Of a DNA stretch of 61,588 nt, positions 1 through 7,749 are shown piece after piece. The notes under the pieces are model-generated. The model searched no databases. It saw nothing but the letters and a program-made list of their open reading frames with translations, and had not been told where the DNA came from. Location of the stretch: positions 369-61,956 of the forward strand of contig NZ_LMJW01000002.1 in the NCBI RefSeq assembly GCF_001429505.1. Reading direction: 5' to 3'. The stretch comes from Allobosea sp. Root483D1. GTDB taxonomy: Bacteria > Pseudomonadota > Alphaproteobacteria > Rhizobiales > Beijerinckiaceae. Position numbers and translations under genes: made by a program. Position 1 is the first letter of the stretch. Every line of letters starts with the position of its first letter.

Positions 1-976
1 GCGCTGGGGCGGCTTCGTCCGGACCTTCCTGCTGGCCTCGGCGGGTGTCGCGGCGGCCTTGCTGGCGCTCGGTCTCCTGGTCGACCCCTACGACAGCGGG
101 CGCTCACCTTTCGCGCTCAAGACCGGCGTGAGGCCGCAGGGCCCGCGCACCGCTGCCGCCAGCCGCGGCCGCGATCCGGCCTTCGCCGGCGCGGTCTTCG
201 GCAACTCGCATGTCCAGCTGATTTCGCCGGAGCAGTTGACGCAGCAAACCGGCATCCCCTTCGTCTCGCTGATCGCCCCCGCCACCGGCCCGCGCGAGAC
301 TCTCGTCCTGCTCGACTGGTTCCTGCGCAATCGCAAGGAGCCGGCCAAGGCGCTGGTGATCGGCGTCGACGTGCGCTGGTGCTTTGCGGACCCGGAGCTG
401 CCGGTCGACCGCCCCTTCCCGTTCTGGCTGTATGAGCGCTCGCACCTCGTCTATCTGCGCGGACTGCTGCGCTTCGATGCCATCGAGGAAAGCCTGCGTC
501 GTCTGAGCTATCTCGCGACGCGCTCGCCGGAGCGCGCACGCCCCGACGGCTATTGGGATTATGAGGCCGGCTACGAGGCCCAGGGCTACGTTGCCGACCC
601 GAAGCTTCGCAGCGAATTGCGCAAGCAGCTCGACATCAGCGGCGGCAACCTGACCGGGCAATTCCCGGCGGCCGTTGCGCTGCGCGAATTGCTGGAGCGT
701 GCCGCCCCCGGCGTGCCGGTCGTGCTCGTGCGGCCGCCGAGCATCATTACGGGACTGCCGGTACCCGGCACATCCGGGGCGGATGCCGACTCCGCCTGCC
801 GCGACACCTATGCCAGACTCGCCGCGGAGCGCCCGCGCACCGCTCTCGTCGACTGGCGCGTCGACCGGCCGGAGAATCACGAGCCGGACAACTACTTCGA
901 CCACACTCACTACCGCCGGAAAATCGCCGTGCCGCTCGCGGCCGACATTGCCGCAGCCATCGTCGGATTGCGCTGA
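1..976 (+). CDS. Unknown exported or membrane-anchored protein, SGNH-like (5' partial)
   Basis: The reading frame is open from base 2 to the stop at 976, so the gene starts outside the window. The first visible residues (RWGGFVRTFLLASAG, then AAALLALGLLVDPYD) form a membrane segment or uncleaved signal. The rest should be periplasmic. FGNSHVQL, close after the membrane segment, resembles the GDS/GNSH nucleophile block of SGNH-fold proteins (DltD or AlgX-like). A late NYFDHTHYRRKIA resembles the Asp-x-x-His end block of that fold. This hints at an acyl-transfer or esterase fold for a surface polymer, but I do not recognise the exact family. No neighbour on this side is visible. Confidence 0.6.
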   Translation, partial: RWGGFVRTFLLASAGVAAALLALGLLVDPYDSGRSPFALKTGVRPQGPRTAAASRGRDPAFAGAVFGNSHVQLISPEQLTQQTGIPFVSLIAPATGPRETLVLLDWFLRNRKEPAKALVIGVDVRWCFADPELPVDRPFPFWLYERSHLVYLRGLLRFDAIEESLRRLSYLATRSPERARPDGYWDYEAGYEAQGYVADPKLRSELRKQLDISGGNLTGQFPAAVALRELLERAAPGVPVVLVRPPSIITGLPVPGTSGADADSACRDTYARLAAERPRTALVDWRVDRPENHEPDNYFDHTHYRRKIAVPLAADIAAAIVGLR

Positions 977-1020
977 TTTTCCAGCCCTTTGCCAGCTTGT
1001 TCACGGCTGCGCGAAAGCGA

Positions 1021-1049
1021 TTGTTCCTTATGTGACCAATCGCTATAAG
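1021..1049 (+). promoter_or_regulatory. Probable dksA promoter
   Basis: TTGTTC at 1021-1026 and TATAAG at 1044-1049 are separated by 17 bases, a good housekeeping -35/-10 pair. It lies about 70 bases before the dksA start and in the only gap upstream of it. The call is sequence-based only. Confidence 0.5.
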
Positions 1050-1119
1050 GACGCCAAATCGGCGGCCTCGACACGGCAAAGCCGGCGGGGCCTTCGAACG
1101 CTCATGCAGAAGGCCTGCC

Positions 1120-1542
1120 ATGTCGAAGCAGATCAGTCTTGCCCCTGACTACAAGCCCTCCGATAGCGAGCCGTTCATGAATGAGCGGCAGCGGGAGTAT
1201 TTCCGCAACAAGCTGCTCGCCTGGAAGGAGGAGATCCTCAAGGAGGCCAAGGAAACCCTGGTCACCCTGCAGAGCGAGAGCGAGAATCATCCTGACATCG
1301 CCGACCGCGCCTCCTCGGAGACCGACCGTGCCATCGAGCTGCGCGCCCGTGATCGTCAGCGCAAGCTGATCTCCAAGATCGACTCCGCGCTTTCCCGCAT
1401 CGAGGACGGCTCCTACGGCTTTTGCGAGGAGACCGGCGAGCCGATCTCGCTGAAGCGCCTGGAAGCCCGCCCGATCGCGACCCTCTCGCTCGAGGCCCAG
1501 GAGCGCCATGAGCGCAATGAGCGGGTCTTCAGGGACGATTGA
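1120..1542 (+). CDS. dksA: RNA polymerase-binding transcription factor DksA
   Basis: This 140-residue DksA/TraR-family protein binds the RNA polymerase secondary channel and, with ppGpp, retunes rRNA and amino-acid promoters. The coiled-coil tip block HPDIADRA (about residues 57-64) keeps the acidic and alanine tip residues. The zinc-finger region has one cysteine: the four positions read C102, T105, S123 and A126. Single-cysteine DksA proteins are known in Alphaproteobacteria and need not hold zinc tightly. The ATG at 1120 gives the usual family length. A hairpin terminator follows, and the gene appears monocistronic. Confidence 0.93.
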   Translation: MSKQISLAPDYKPSDSEPFMNERQREYFRNKLLAWKEEILKEAKETLVTLQSESENHPDIADRASSETDRAIELRARDRQRKLISKIDSALSRIEDGSYGFCEETGEPISLKRLEARPIATLSLEAQERHERNERVFRDD

Positions 1543-1570
1543 GTCGAACGCGGATATCGCGCTTCATCCT

Positions 1571-1604
1571 AAAAAGGCCCCACAGCTCGCTGCGGGGCCT
1601 TTTG
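1571..1604. terminator. Bidirectional hairpin terminator between dksA and hpaI
   Basis: A G+C-rich inverted repeat (AAAAGGCCCC ... GGGGCCTTTT) has A and T tracts on both sides. It sits between the convergent dksA and hpaI genes and can end both transcripts. Confidence 0.85.
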
Positions 1605-1646
1605 CGTGGAAGGCCGACCGGCCGATCAGGCAAGTTGGTCTGTGTT

Positions 1647-2408
1647 CTACCAAAACGTCTTCGCCAGCGCGTCGGCGTGCTTGGTGAGCAGACCGAGATC
1701 GGAGCCGACCGCGACGAAGCGGTAGCCCCATTCGATGTAGCGGCGCGCATCGGCCTCGGACGGGGTCAGGATGCCCGCCGGCTTGCCGAGTGCCGTCAGG
1801 CGGCTGGCCGCGCCCTTGATCGCGTCCTGGACCTCGGGATGACCGGGATTGCCGATATGGCCGAGCGAGGCGGACAGATCGGCCGGGCCGATGAAGACGC
1901 CGTCGACGCCATCGACCGAGGCGATCGCCTCCAGCTGGCTCAGGGCCTCGCCGGTCTCGACCTGCACGAGGACGCAGATCTCGGCATCGGCGCGCTTGAG
2001 ATAATCCGGCACGCGGCCATAGCGGCTGCCACGCCCGCTCACAGTGATGCCGCGGATGCCGGCCGGCGGATAGCGGCAGGCGGCGACAGCCTTGGCGGCC
2101 TCCTCCGCGTTCTGGACGAAGGGTACGAGAACCGCCTGCGTGCCGATGTCGAGCAGGCGCTTCAGCAGCACCGGATCGTTCCAGGCCGGGCGCACGATCG
2201 GCGTCGCGGTGCCGGCCTGCATCGCCTGAAGCTGGGCGAGCACGGCCGGCGGCTCGTTCGGCGAATGCTCGGTGTCGACCAGGATCCAGTCGAAGCCGCT
2301 ATGGCCGATGATCTCGGCGACGATCGGGCTGCACAGGCTGCTCCACAGCCCGATCTGAAGCTCGCCTCGGGCGAGCGCGGCCTTGAAGGCGTTGCGGGGC
2401 AGATCCAT
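1647..2408 (-). CDS. hpaI: HpcH/HpaI aldolase (4-hydroxy-2-oxoheptanedioate aldolase)
   Basis: This metal-dependent class II pyruvate aldolase of 253 residues closely follows E. coli HpaI over its whole length. It should split 4-hydroxy-2-oxo-dicarboxylates into pyruvate and an aldehyde (succinate semialdehyde in the homoprotocatechuate pathway). Visible active-site residues are H48 in DTEHSPN, R73 in VRPAWND, E151 in VETGEAL and D177 in FIGPADLSA; the last two bind the divalent metal. It is the last gene of the leftward operon, 11 bases after hpaH, and would do the final carbon-carbon cleavage. The real substrate may differ from that of E. coli, because the upstream ring-cleavage genes are not the standard hpa set. 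Confidence 0.9.
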   Translation of the reverse strand: MDLPRNAFKAALARGELQIGLWSSLCSPIVAEIIGHSGFDWILVDTEHSPNEPPAVLAQLQAMQAGTATPIVRPAWNDPVLLKRLLDIGTQAVLVPFVQNAEEAAKAVAACRYPPAGIRGITVSGRGSRYGRVPDYLKRADAEICVLVQVETGEALSQLEAIASVDGVDGVFIGPADLSASLGHIGNPGHPEVQDAIKGAASRLTALGKPAGILTPSEADARRYIEWGYRFVAVGSDLGLLTKHADALAKTFW

Positions 2409-2419
2409 CGACGGCTCCT

Positions 2420-3202
2420 TCAGACGAACTGCACGGAGACGCTACCAAGCGGCCCGAAATCGGCGTGCAGTGTGTCGCCCTTGTTAGCCCAGACCGGCCG
2501 GGTGAAGGAACCCGACAGCATGAGGTCGCCCGGCTTCAGCGTGATGTCGAACGGCGCGAGCTTGTTGGCGAGCCAGGCGATCGCCATTGCCGGGTGGCCG
2601 AGCACGCCGGCGGCGAGCCCGGTCTCCTCGATCTCCGAGTTGCGGTAGAAGATCGCGCCGACCCAGCGCAGGTCGACATCCTCAGGCCGGACCGGCCGGC
2701 CACCGAGCACGATGCCGGCGGCTGCGCCGTTGTCGGCCACGGTGTCGAAGATCTTGCGCGGCTCGGTGACGCGCGCATCGATGATCTCGATCGAGGGCAC
2801 GACATATTCGGTCGCCCTGAGCACGTCGATCAGCCCGACGCCCGGCCCCTTCAGCGGCTCCTTCAGGATGAAGGTCAGCTCCGGCTCGACGCGCGGCACG
2901 CAGAAATTCTCGAACTTCACCTTGGCGCCGTCATTCAGCAGGAGATCGTCGAAGAGATAGCCGTAATCGGGCTCGTCGATCTTCGAGGAGGCCTGCATCG
3001 CCCTCGAGGTCAGGCCGATCTTGTGACCGATGATGCGAGCGCCGGCCTTGACGCGCTCCTGCGCTACGGCCGAGGAGATCGCATAGGAGTCCTCGATTTT
3101 GATCTCGGGGAACATCTGCGAGGGGCGCTCGCCCTGCTTCTTGGTGCGGTGGCTCTCGAGCAAAGACCGCACCACCTGGGCGCGCTGGGCTTCAGTCAGC
3201 AT
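2420..3202 (-). CDS. hpaH: 2-oxo-hept-4-ene-1,7-dioate hydratase (HpaH type)
   Basis: This 260-residue enzyme of the fumarylacetoacetase-like hydratase/decarboxylase family adds water to a 2-oxo-4-enoate before aldol cleavage. The GHKIGLTS block, SSKIDEPDYG, the metal-ligand block PRVEPELTF and the ending SGSFTRPVWANKGDT match E. coli HpaH closely. I chose the ATG at 3202 (MLTEAQRAQ). A longer open frame runs upstream, but it reads through antisense sequence of the dehydrogenase gene. It lies between the dehydrogenase (80-base gap) and hpaI (11-base gap). 4-oxalocrotonate decarboxylase and 2-oxopent-4-enoate hydratase are relatives, so activity on a shorter acid is possible. Confidence 0.88.
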   Translation of the reverse strand: MLTEAQRAQVVRSLLESHRTKKQGERPSQMFPEIKIEDSYAISSAVAQERVKAGARIIGHKIGLTSRAMQASSKIDEPDYGYLFDDLLLNDGAKVKFENFCVPRVEPELTFILKEPLKGPGVGLIDVLRATEYVVPSIEIIDARVTEPRKIFDTVADNGAAAGIVLGGRPVRPEDVDLRWVGAIFYRNSEIEETGLAAGVLGHPAMAIAWLANKLAPFDITLKPGDLMLSGSFTRPVWANKGDTLHADFGPLGSVSVQFV

Positions 3203-3282
3203 GGCTTTTTGTCCTGTGTCGCGATGGCAGAGACCGCGGTCGCTGCGGGCGACCGCCGGATGTGGTGAAAAAGCGGAGGCCG

Positions 3283-4791
3283 TCAGAGCTTGACGCAGAC
3301 GTTGCGCAGCTCGGTGTAGAACTCCATCGAGTGCACCCCGCCCTCGCGGCCGATGCCGGACTGCTTGGAGCCGCCGAACGGCGTGCGCAGGTCGCGCAGG
3401 AACCAGGAGTTCACCCAGGTGATGCCGACCTCGACCTCTGCCGCGACGCGATGGGCTCGCGTCAGGTTCTCGGTCCAGATCGAGGTCGCGAGGCCATAGG
3501 GGCTGTCGTTCGCCAGCGCGATGACGGCGTCCTCCTCGTCGAAGGGCACGATGTTGCAACAGGGGCCGAAGATCTCCTCGCGCATGACGGCCGAACCCTC
3601 GGAGAGGCCGGTCCAGATCGTCGGCTCGACGAAGGAGCCGGCGGCGTAAGGCGCCGGCAGCTCGGGCACGCCGCCGCCGGTGATGATCTCGGCGCCCTCA
3701 GCCTTCGCCTTGGCGTAGTAGGACAGCACCTTGTCGCGATGGACCTGGCTGATCAGCGGGCCAAGCGTGGTCGAGGCCTCGAACGGATTGCCCGGTGTCA
3801 ACTTCTCAGCCGCCAGCTTCAGGCGCTGGGTGAACTGATCGAAAATCGGCCGCTCGACATAGACGCGCTCGGTGCCCAAGCAGACCTGGCCGCAATTGGC
3901 GAAGACCGCACGGCCGACGCCCTCGATCGCCTTGTCCATGTCGCAATCGGCGAAGACCAGCGAGGCGTTCTTGCCGCCGAGCTCGAGCGAAACCGGCCGG
4001 ACGCCCTTTGCGGCAGCGCGCATGATCGCCTCGCCCGTCCGCGTCTCGCCGGTGAAGGTGATGCCGTCGACCTGCGGGTGGCTGGTCAGGTATTCGCCGG
4101 CGCTGTCCTCGCCGAAGCCGTGCACGACATTGTAGACGCCGGGCGGCACGCCCGCCTCGTTCATGATCTCGCCGAGCATGGTCGCCGTCGTCGGCGTTTC
4201 CTCGGAGGGTTTGACCACGACGGTGTTGCCGCAGGCGAGCGCCGGCGCGACCTTCCAGGTCATCAGCAGCAGCGGCAGGTTCCACGGGCAGACCACGGCG
4301 ATGACGCCGCGCGGGCCCCGGATCGCGTAGTTCAACGCGCCGGCGCCGTCAGGCGTCGCCATGCGGAAGGTCTCGGTCGAGAGCGTCAGCACTTGGTCGG
4401 CGAAGACGTTGAAGTTGGCGGCGCCGCGCGGAATATCGATATGCGAGGCGAGGCTCTTCGGCTTGCCGGTGTCGAGCACCTCGGCGGCGAGGAAATCGTC
4501 GAAGCGGGCCATGATGCCGTCGGCGACCTTGCGCAGGATGGCCGAGCGCTGTTGCTCGCTCATCCTGCCCCACGGGCCCTTGAGGGCACGCTTCGCGGCC
4601 TTGACCGCGTCGTCGATCGCGGCCGAGTCGGCCTCCGGCACGAGGTTGATCACTTCGCCGGTCGCCGGATGGCGGTTCTCGAAGCTGCGGCGGCCGGCCG
4701 GCACGAAGCGCCCGTCGATGAAATGCGACAGGCGGGCGGTCTCGGCACTGACAGCAGCGCCCTGATAGCGCGGAACGGCGCTGTTCATCAT
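3283..4791 (-). CDS. 2-hydroxymuconic / 5-carboxymethyl-2-hydroxymuconic semialdehyde dehydrogenase
   Basis: This 502-residue NAD(P)-dependent aldehyde dehydrogenase would oxidise the semialdehyde made by extradiol ring cleavage. Catalytic residues are all visible: N171 (CPWNLP), K194 (VVKPSEE), E270 (SLELGGKN) and nucleophile C304 (NCGQVCLGTERVY). Blocks such as DTGKPKSLASHIDIPRGAANF and the ending GGVHSMEFYTELRNVCVKL look nearer to XylG/DmpC 2-hydroxymuconic semialdehyde dehydrogenases than to E. coli HpaE, although hpaH and hpaI follow it. It is the third gene of the leftward operon, 27 bases after the SDR gene. The family is certain; the exact substrate is not. Confidence 0.88.
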   Translation of the reverse strand: MMNSAVPRYQGAAVSAETARLSHFIDGRFVPAGRRSFENRHPATGEVINLVPEADSAAIDDAVKAAKRALKGPWGRMSEQQRSAILRKVADGIMARFDDFLAAEVLDTGKPKSLASHIDIPRGAANFNVFADQVLTLSTETFRMATPDGAGALNYAIRGPRGVIAVVCPWNLPLLLMTWKVAPALACGNTVVVKPSEETPTTATMLGEIMNEAGVPPGVYNVVHGFGEDSAGEYLTSHPQVDGITFTGETRTGEAIMRAAAKGVRPVSLELGGKNASLVFADCDMDKAIEGVGRAVFANCGQVCLGTERVYVERPIFDQFTQRLKLAAEKLTPGNPFEASTTLGPLISQVHRDKVLSYYAKAKAEGAEIITGGGVPELPAPYAAGSFVEPTIWTGLSEGSAVMREEIFGPCCNIVPFDEEDAVIALANDSPYGLATSIWTENLTRAHRVAAEVEVGITWVNSWFLRDLRTPFGGSKQSGIGREGGVHSMEFYTELRNVCVKL

Positions 4792-4818
4792 CTCACTCCC
4801 GGTTTGTTGTCGTTGTCG

Positions 4819-5559
4819 TCATGGGCGCATCATCGCGCCGCCATTCACGTCGAGGATGGCGCCCGAAACGAAGCTCGCGGCCGGAGAACAGAGGAAGGCG
4901 ATCGGCCAGGCGATCTCCTCCGGCCGGGCAGCGCGGCCGAGTGGATGGCGCGCCAGCGCTGCCGAAAGATCGTGGACGCCGACCATCGCCGTGTCGGTGA
5001 TCCCCGGCGCGACGCCGTTGACCAGCACGCCCTGCCCGCCGAAGCGGGCCGCGAGCCAGCGCACCAGCGTGTGCAGCCCACCCTTGGACGCGGCATAATG
5101 CGGGCCGACGCCCGGGAACGAGCCGCCGGTCGCCGCGACGATCGAGCCGACGAGGACGACCCGGCCGCCGCCGCGCGCGGCCATGGCGGGCACGAGTTCC
5201 CGCGCCAGGCGCATCGGCGCCATCAGATTGAGCGACAGGGTCGTCTCGGCGACCTCTTCCCAGCCACCCGCATCCCAATCGACGGGGCGATAGATGCCGG
5301 CACCAAGGACAGCTGCGTCGATCGCGCCGGCCTGCTCGGCCAGGCGCCGCGGCGCCTCGTCGTCGAGCAGGTCGATGATGACCTCACGGGCAGCGTCGGC
5401 TTGCGCGCCGAGCCCGGCGATCGTCGCGGCGCAGGAGATGCGGTCGCTGAGAACGAGTTTTGCGCCGAGGTTCGCCAGCACCTGCGCCGTCACTGCGCCG
5501 ATGCCGCCGGCCGCACCGGTGACCAGGATGGTCTGGCCGCTCAAATCGAAGCCGCTCAT
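4819..5559 (-). CDS. SDR family oxidoreductase in the aromatic-degradation operon
   Basis: This is a classical short-chain dehydrogenase/reductase of 246 residues. The cofactor loop is TGAAGGIG at residues 14-21, and catalytic S139, Y155 and K159 (YAASK) are present. D39 after the second strand (VLSDR) favours NAD over NADP. The usual NAG motif reads GAG. The start overlaps the gntR stop by four bases (ATGA), so the two are translationally coupled. It probably oxidises or reduces an intermediate or side chain of the aromatic substrate, for example a dihydrodiol or alcohol; the sequence does not decide which. Confidence 0.85.
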   Translation of the reverse strand: MSGFDLSGQTILVTGAAGGIGAVTAQVLANLGAKLVLSDRISCAATIAGLGAQADAAREVIIDLLDDEAPRRLAEQAGAIDAAVLGAGIYRPVDWDAGGWEEVAETTLSLNLMAPMRLARELVPAMAARGGGRVVLVGSIVAATGGSFPGVGPHYAASKGGLHTLVRWLAARFGGQGVLVNGVAPGITDTAMVGVHDLSAALARHPLGRAARPEEIAWPIAFLCSPAASFVSGAILDVNGGAMMRP

Positions 5560-6269
5560 GCCTTCCCTCCGGTGAAGCCATCGTCCTGCGCCAGCGCGGC
5601 CATCGCCTTGCGCACCTCTTGCGCCGTGCGGGCGAGGTGCAATTCGGTCATCCGGCAGGCGCGCAGTGCGTTGCGCTGCATGGTGGCGTCGTAGATGGCG
5701 CGGTGCTCGTCATGGACGTTGCGCCAGCCGCGCGAGACATTGAGCGAGACGCGGCGATAGCGCTCCGATTGCTGGTAGAGCAGGTCGCGCAGCTTGATCA
5801 GCATCGGCGATCCCGCGGCCGAGACGAGCGCGGCATGGAAGGCGCGGTTGCGCGCTTCCCAGGTTTCGAGCTGCTCCGGCGGCAGGGCGTCGCTGGTATG
5901 CGGCAGATGCTCTTCCACTGCCGCCAGCGCTTCGAACGCCGCCGTGACCTCGCGCTCCCACTCTGCATCGCCGTTGCGGATCGCGGCATTGAGCGCCTCG
6001 GTCTCGATCAGGGCGCGGACGCGCGAGACGTCGTCGAGCTCGTCGAGCGAAAGTGGCGCCACCCAGAAGCCGCGCTGCCCCTCCGAGACGACGAGCAGAT
6101 CGCCCATCAGCCGGGCGAGCGCCTCGCGCAGCGGCGACATGCCGACCGCATAGTCTTGGGCCAGCCCTTCGAGCTTCAGCTTGCTGCCGGCCGCGAGGCG
6201 GCCGTTGACGATGTCGCCGCGCAATTGGCGGTAGGTCCGGTCGGCCAGGGTCTTGTCGGATGAGGACAT
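5556..6269 (-). CDS. GntR family transcriptional regulator (FCD domain)
   Basis: This 237-residue regulator has an N-terminal winged helix-turn-helix (about residues 8-72, with LKLEGLAQDYAVGMSPLREAL as the recognition region) and a helical FCD effector domain. The FCD domain has the conserved polar positions RNRAFHAAL, VHDEHRAIYDA and ELHLARTAQ, which in this family bind a metal plus an organic acid. It is the first gene of the leftward operon and is divergent from the importer operon, the usual place for a repressor released by the pathway substrate or an early intermediate. Two similar palindromes in the control region are candidate operators. Confidence 0.88.
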   Translation of the reverse strand: MSSSDKTLADRTYRQLRGDIVNGRLAAGSKLKLEGLAQDYAVGMSPLREALARLMGDLLVVSEGQRGFWVAPLSLDELDDVSRVRALIETEALNAAIRNGDAEWEREVTAAFEALAAVEEHLPHTSDALPPEQLETWEARNRAFHAALVSAAGSPMLIKLRDLLYQQSERYRRVSLNVSRGWRNVHDEHRAIYDATMQRNALRACRMTELHLARTAQEVRKAMAALAQDDGFTGGKA

Positions 6270-6314
6270 TCCGAAGCGCGCAGCTCCTGTTGTCGATGCC
6301 CCTCTCTAGCATCA

Positions 6315-6326
6315 AATTTCGAAATT
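6315..6326. promoter_or_regulatory. Candidate GntR operator 1 (perfect 12-bp palindrome)
   Basis: AATTTCGAAATT is a perfect palindrome 46 bases upstream of the gntR start, in an AT-rich spot of otherwise GC-rich DNA. A close copy lies at 6434-6445 (10 of 12 bases alike when aligned on TCGAAAT). Assignment to the GntR protein rests on position only. Confidence 0.5.
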
Positions 6327-6433
6327 ACAATCCTGAACGGAACACTCAATCGCCGCCGCATTCTCTTGTATCGCCGTAAAACAAAGAGATTAATCAAAGA
6401 GGCCACGAGTTCCGCGCGTCGCTTTCTGAAAAA

Positions 6434-6445
6434 ATATCGAAATAA
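6434..6445. promoter_or_regulatory. Candidate GntR operator 2
   Basis: ATATCGAAATAA matches ATTTCGAAATTA of the first palindrome at 10 of 12 positions. It lies just before a -35-like TTGACA at 6448, where a bound repressor would block the importer operon. Confidence 0.42.
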
Positions 6446-6447
6446 GA

Positions 6448-6476
6448 TTGACAGCCCTGCATCGATCTTGTTGGAT
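6448..6476 (+). promoter_or_regulatory. Candidate promoter of the importer and dioxygenase operon
   Basis: A perfect -35 TTGACA (6448-6453) is followed after 17 bases by TTGGAT (6471-6476), a weak -10. The first gene starts at 6524. The rest of the 254-base divergent region holds the two palindromes and no further gene. Confidence 0.4.
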
Positions 6477-6523
6477 GCCGGTCGATCGGGCGGCACCAAG
6501 ACCGCCCCGTTGGAGGACGTCCC

Positions 6524-7729
6524 ATGACCGAGCGCTTTCCACTTTCCCGCCGCGACTTCATCGCCTCAGCGGGCGCCGCTGCTCTGACCAGCGCGATCGG
6601 CGCACCGGCCCTGGCGCAGACCGCCAACAAGCCGCTGAAGATCGGTATGGTGACCTCGCTGTCGGGGCCGTTCACGGCGCTCGGTGAGAGCATGCGCGCC
6701 GGCATGCAGATGTTCCTGGCGGAGAATGGCGGCAAGCTCGCCGGCCGCGCCGTCGAATTGATCGTCGAGGATGATCAGGCCAAGCCCGACGAGGGCGTGC
6801 GCAAATTCCGCAAGCTGATCGGCCAGGACAATGTCGACATCGTCTCCGGCGTGATCTCATCGGCGGTGGCGCTCGCCGTCCGCGACGTCGTGACCGAAGC
6901 CAAGGCGCTGACCTTCATCTCCGCTGGCTCGGCCAATGATCTCGCCCGCAAGGCGGCGAGCCCCTTCGTCTTCCGGCCGACCAAGACCAACTGGATGCTC
7001 GGCCACACCGCCGGCCAGTGGGCCTTCGAGAAGCTCGGCAAGTCGGGCTGCCTGACCATCGCCGCCGATTACGCCGCCGGCCGCGAATCCGTCGGTGATT
7101 TCGTCGCCAGCTATCAACAGCAGGGCGGCAAGGTCGGCAAGCAGCTCTGGGCACCGCTCGGCACCACCGATTTCGGGCCGCTGCTGACGACGATCGCGGC
7201 CGAGAAGCCGGAGTTCATCTTTTCCTTCTTCGCCGGCTCTGACGCGGTGCGCTTCCTGCGCCAGATGCGCGAGTACCGGCTGCACGGCAAGATCAAGCTG
7301 ATCGGCAGCGGCGCGCTGTTCGACCAGGAGGATGTGGTCTCTGCCGTCAAGGAAGCGGCGCTCGGCGGGCTCAACACCTGCAACCAGTCGCCGACGGCAC
7401 CGAGCTCGGCAGCCTTCACCAAGGCTTATCAAGCGATCCGCAACGCCATGCCGGGCGAGATGGGCACGGCCGGCTACGTCACCGGCCAGGTGATCAAGGC
7501 CACCATCGAGCGCGTCCAGGGCGACCTCTCCAACAAGGATAAGGTCAAGGAAGCGCTGCTCGCCAAGGAGGTCGAGACGGTGTTCGGGCCGATGCCGTTC
7601 GACCCGCGCAACAACCAGGCGATCCTCGACATCTACGTCAACGAGATCAGGGAAGGCGCCGGCGGCATCCCGGTCAACCAGGTGATCCACACCTATAAGG
7701 GCGTGCGCGATCCGGGCCCGGTGGCCTGA
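6524..7729 (+). CDS. ABC transporter substrate-binding protein (Liv / aromatic-acid type)
   Basis: This 401-residue periplasmic binding protein of the branched-chain amino-acid/amide (HAAT) family belongs to the type that also carries aromatic acids. The N-terminus is a twin-arginine signal (LSRRDFIAS followed by an alanine-rich hydrophobic stretch and APALAQT), so it is probably exported folded. The mature start KPLKIGMVTSLSGPFTALG and the VSGVISSAVALAVRDV region are typical of peripla_BP_6 domains. It is first in an eight-gene operon with both permeases and both ATPases next to it, followed by ring-cleavage genes. That makes an aromatic acid a likelier ligand than leucine. Confidence 0.9.
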   Translation: MTERFPLSRRDFIASAGAAALTSAIGAPALAQTANKPLKIGMVTSLSGPFTALGESMRAGMQMFLAENGGKLAGRAVELIVEDDQAKPDEGVRKFRKLIGQDNVDIVSGVISSAVALAVRDVVTEAKALTFISAGSANDLARKAASPFVFRPTKTNWMLGHTAGQWAFEKLGKSGCLTIAADYAAGRESVGDFVASYQQQGGKVGKQLWAPLGTTDFGPLLTTIAAEKPEFIFSFFAGSDAVRFLRQMREYRLHGKIKLIGSGALFDQEDVVSAVKEAALGGLNTCNQSPTAPSSAAFTKAYQAIRNAMPGEMGTAGYVTGQVIKATIERVQGDLSNKDKVKEALLAKEVETVFGPMPFDPRNNQAILDIYVNEIREGAGGIPVNQVIHTYKGVRDPGPVA

Positions 7730-7749
7730 GGCGAGGAAGGAACGGTTCC

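Noticed and set aside
59..976. Taking TTG at 59 as the start of the first gene
   Set aside because: The same frame stays open to the window edge and encodes an N-terminal membrane segment, so the gene is more likely cut off by the window.
3262..5694. An 810-codon open frame on the plus strand opposite the dehydrogenase and SDR genes
   Set aside because: It is antisense to three clear enzyme genes and has the same biased Arg/Asp/Gly/His composition as other shadow frames.
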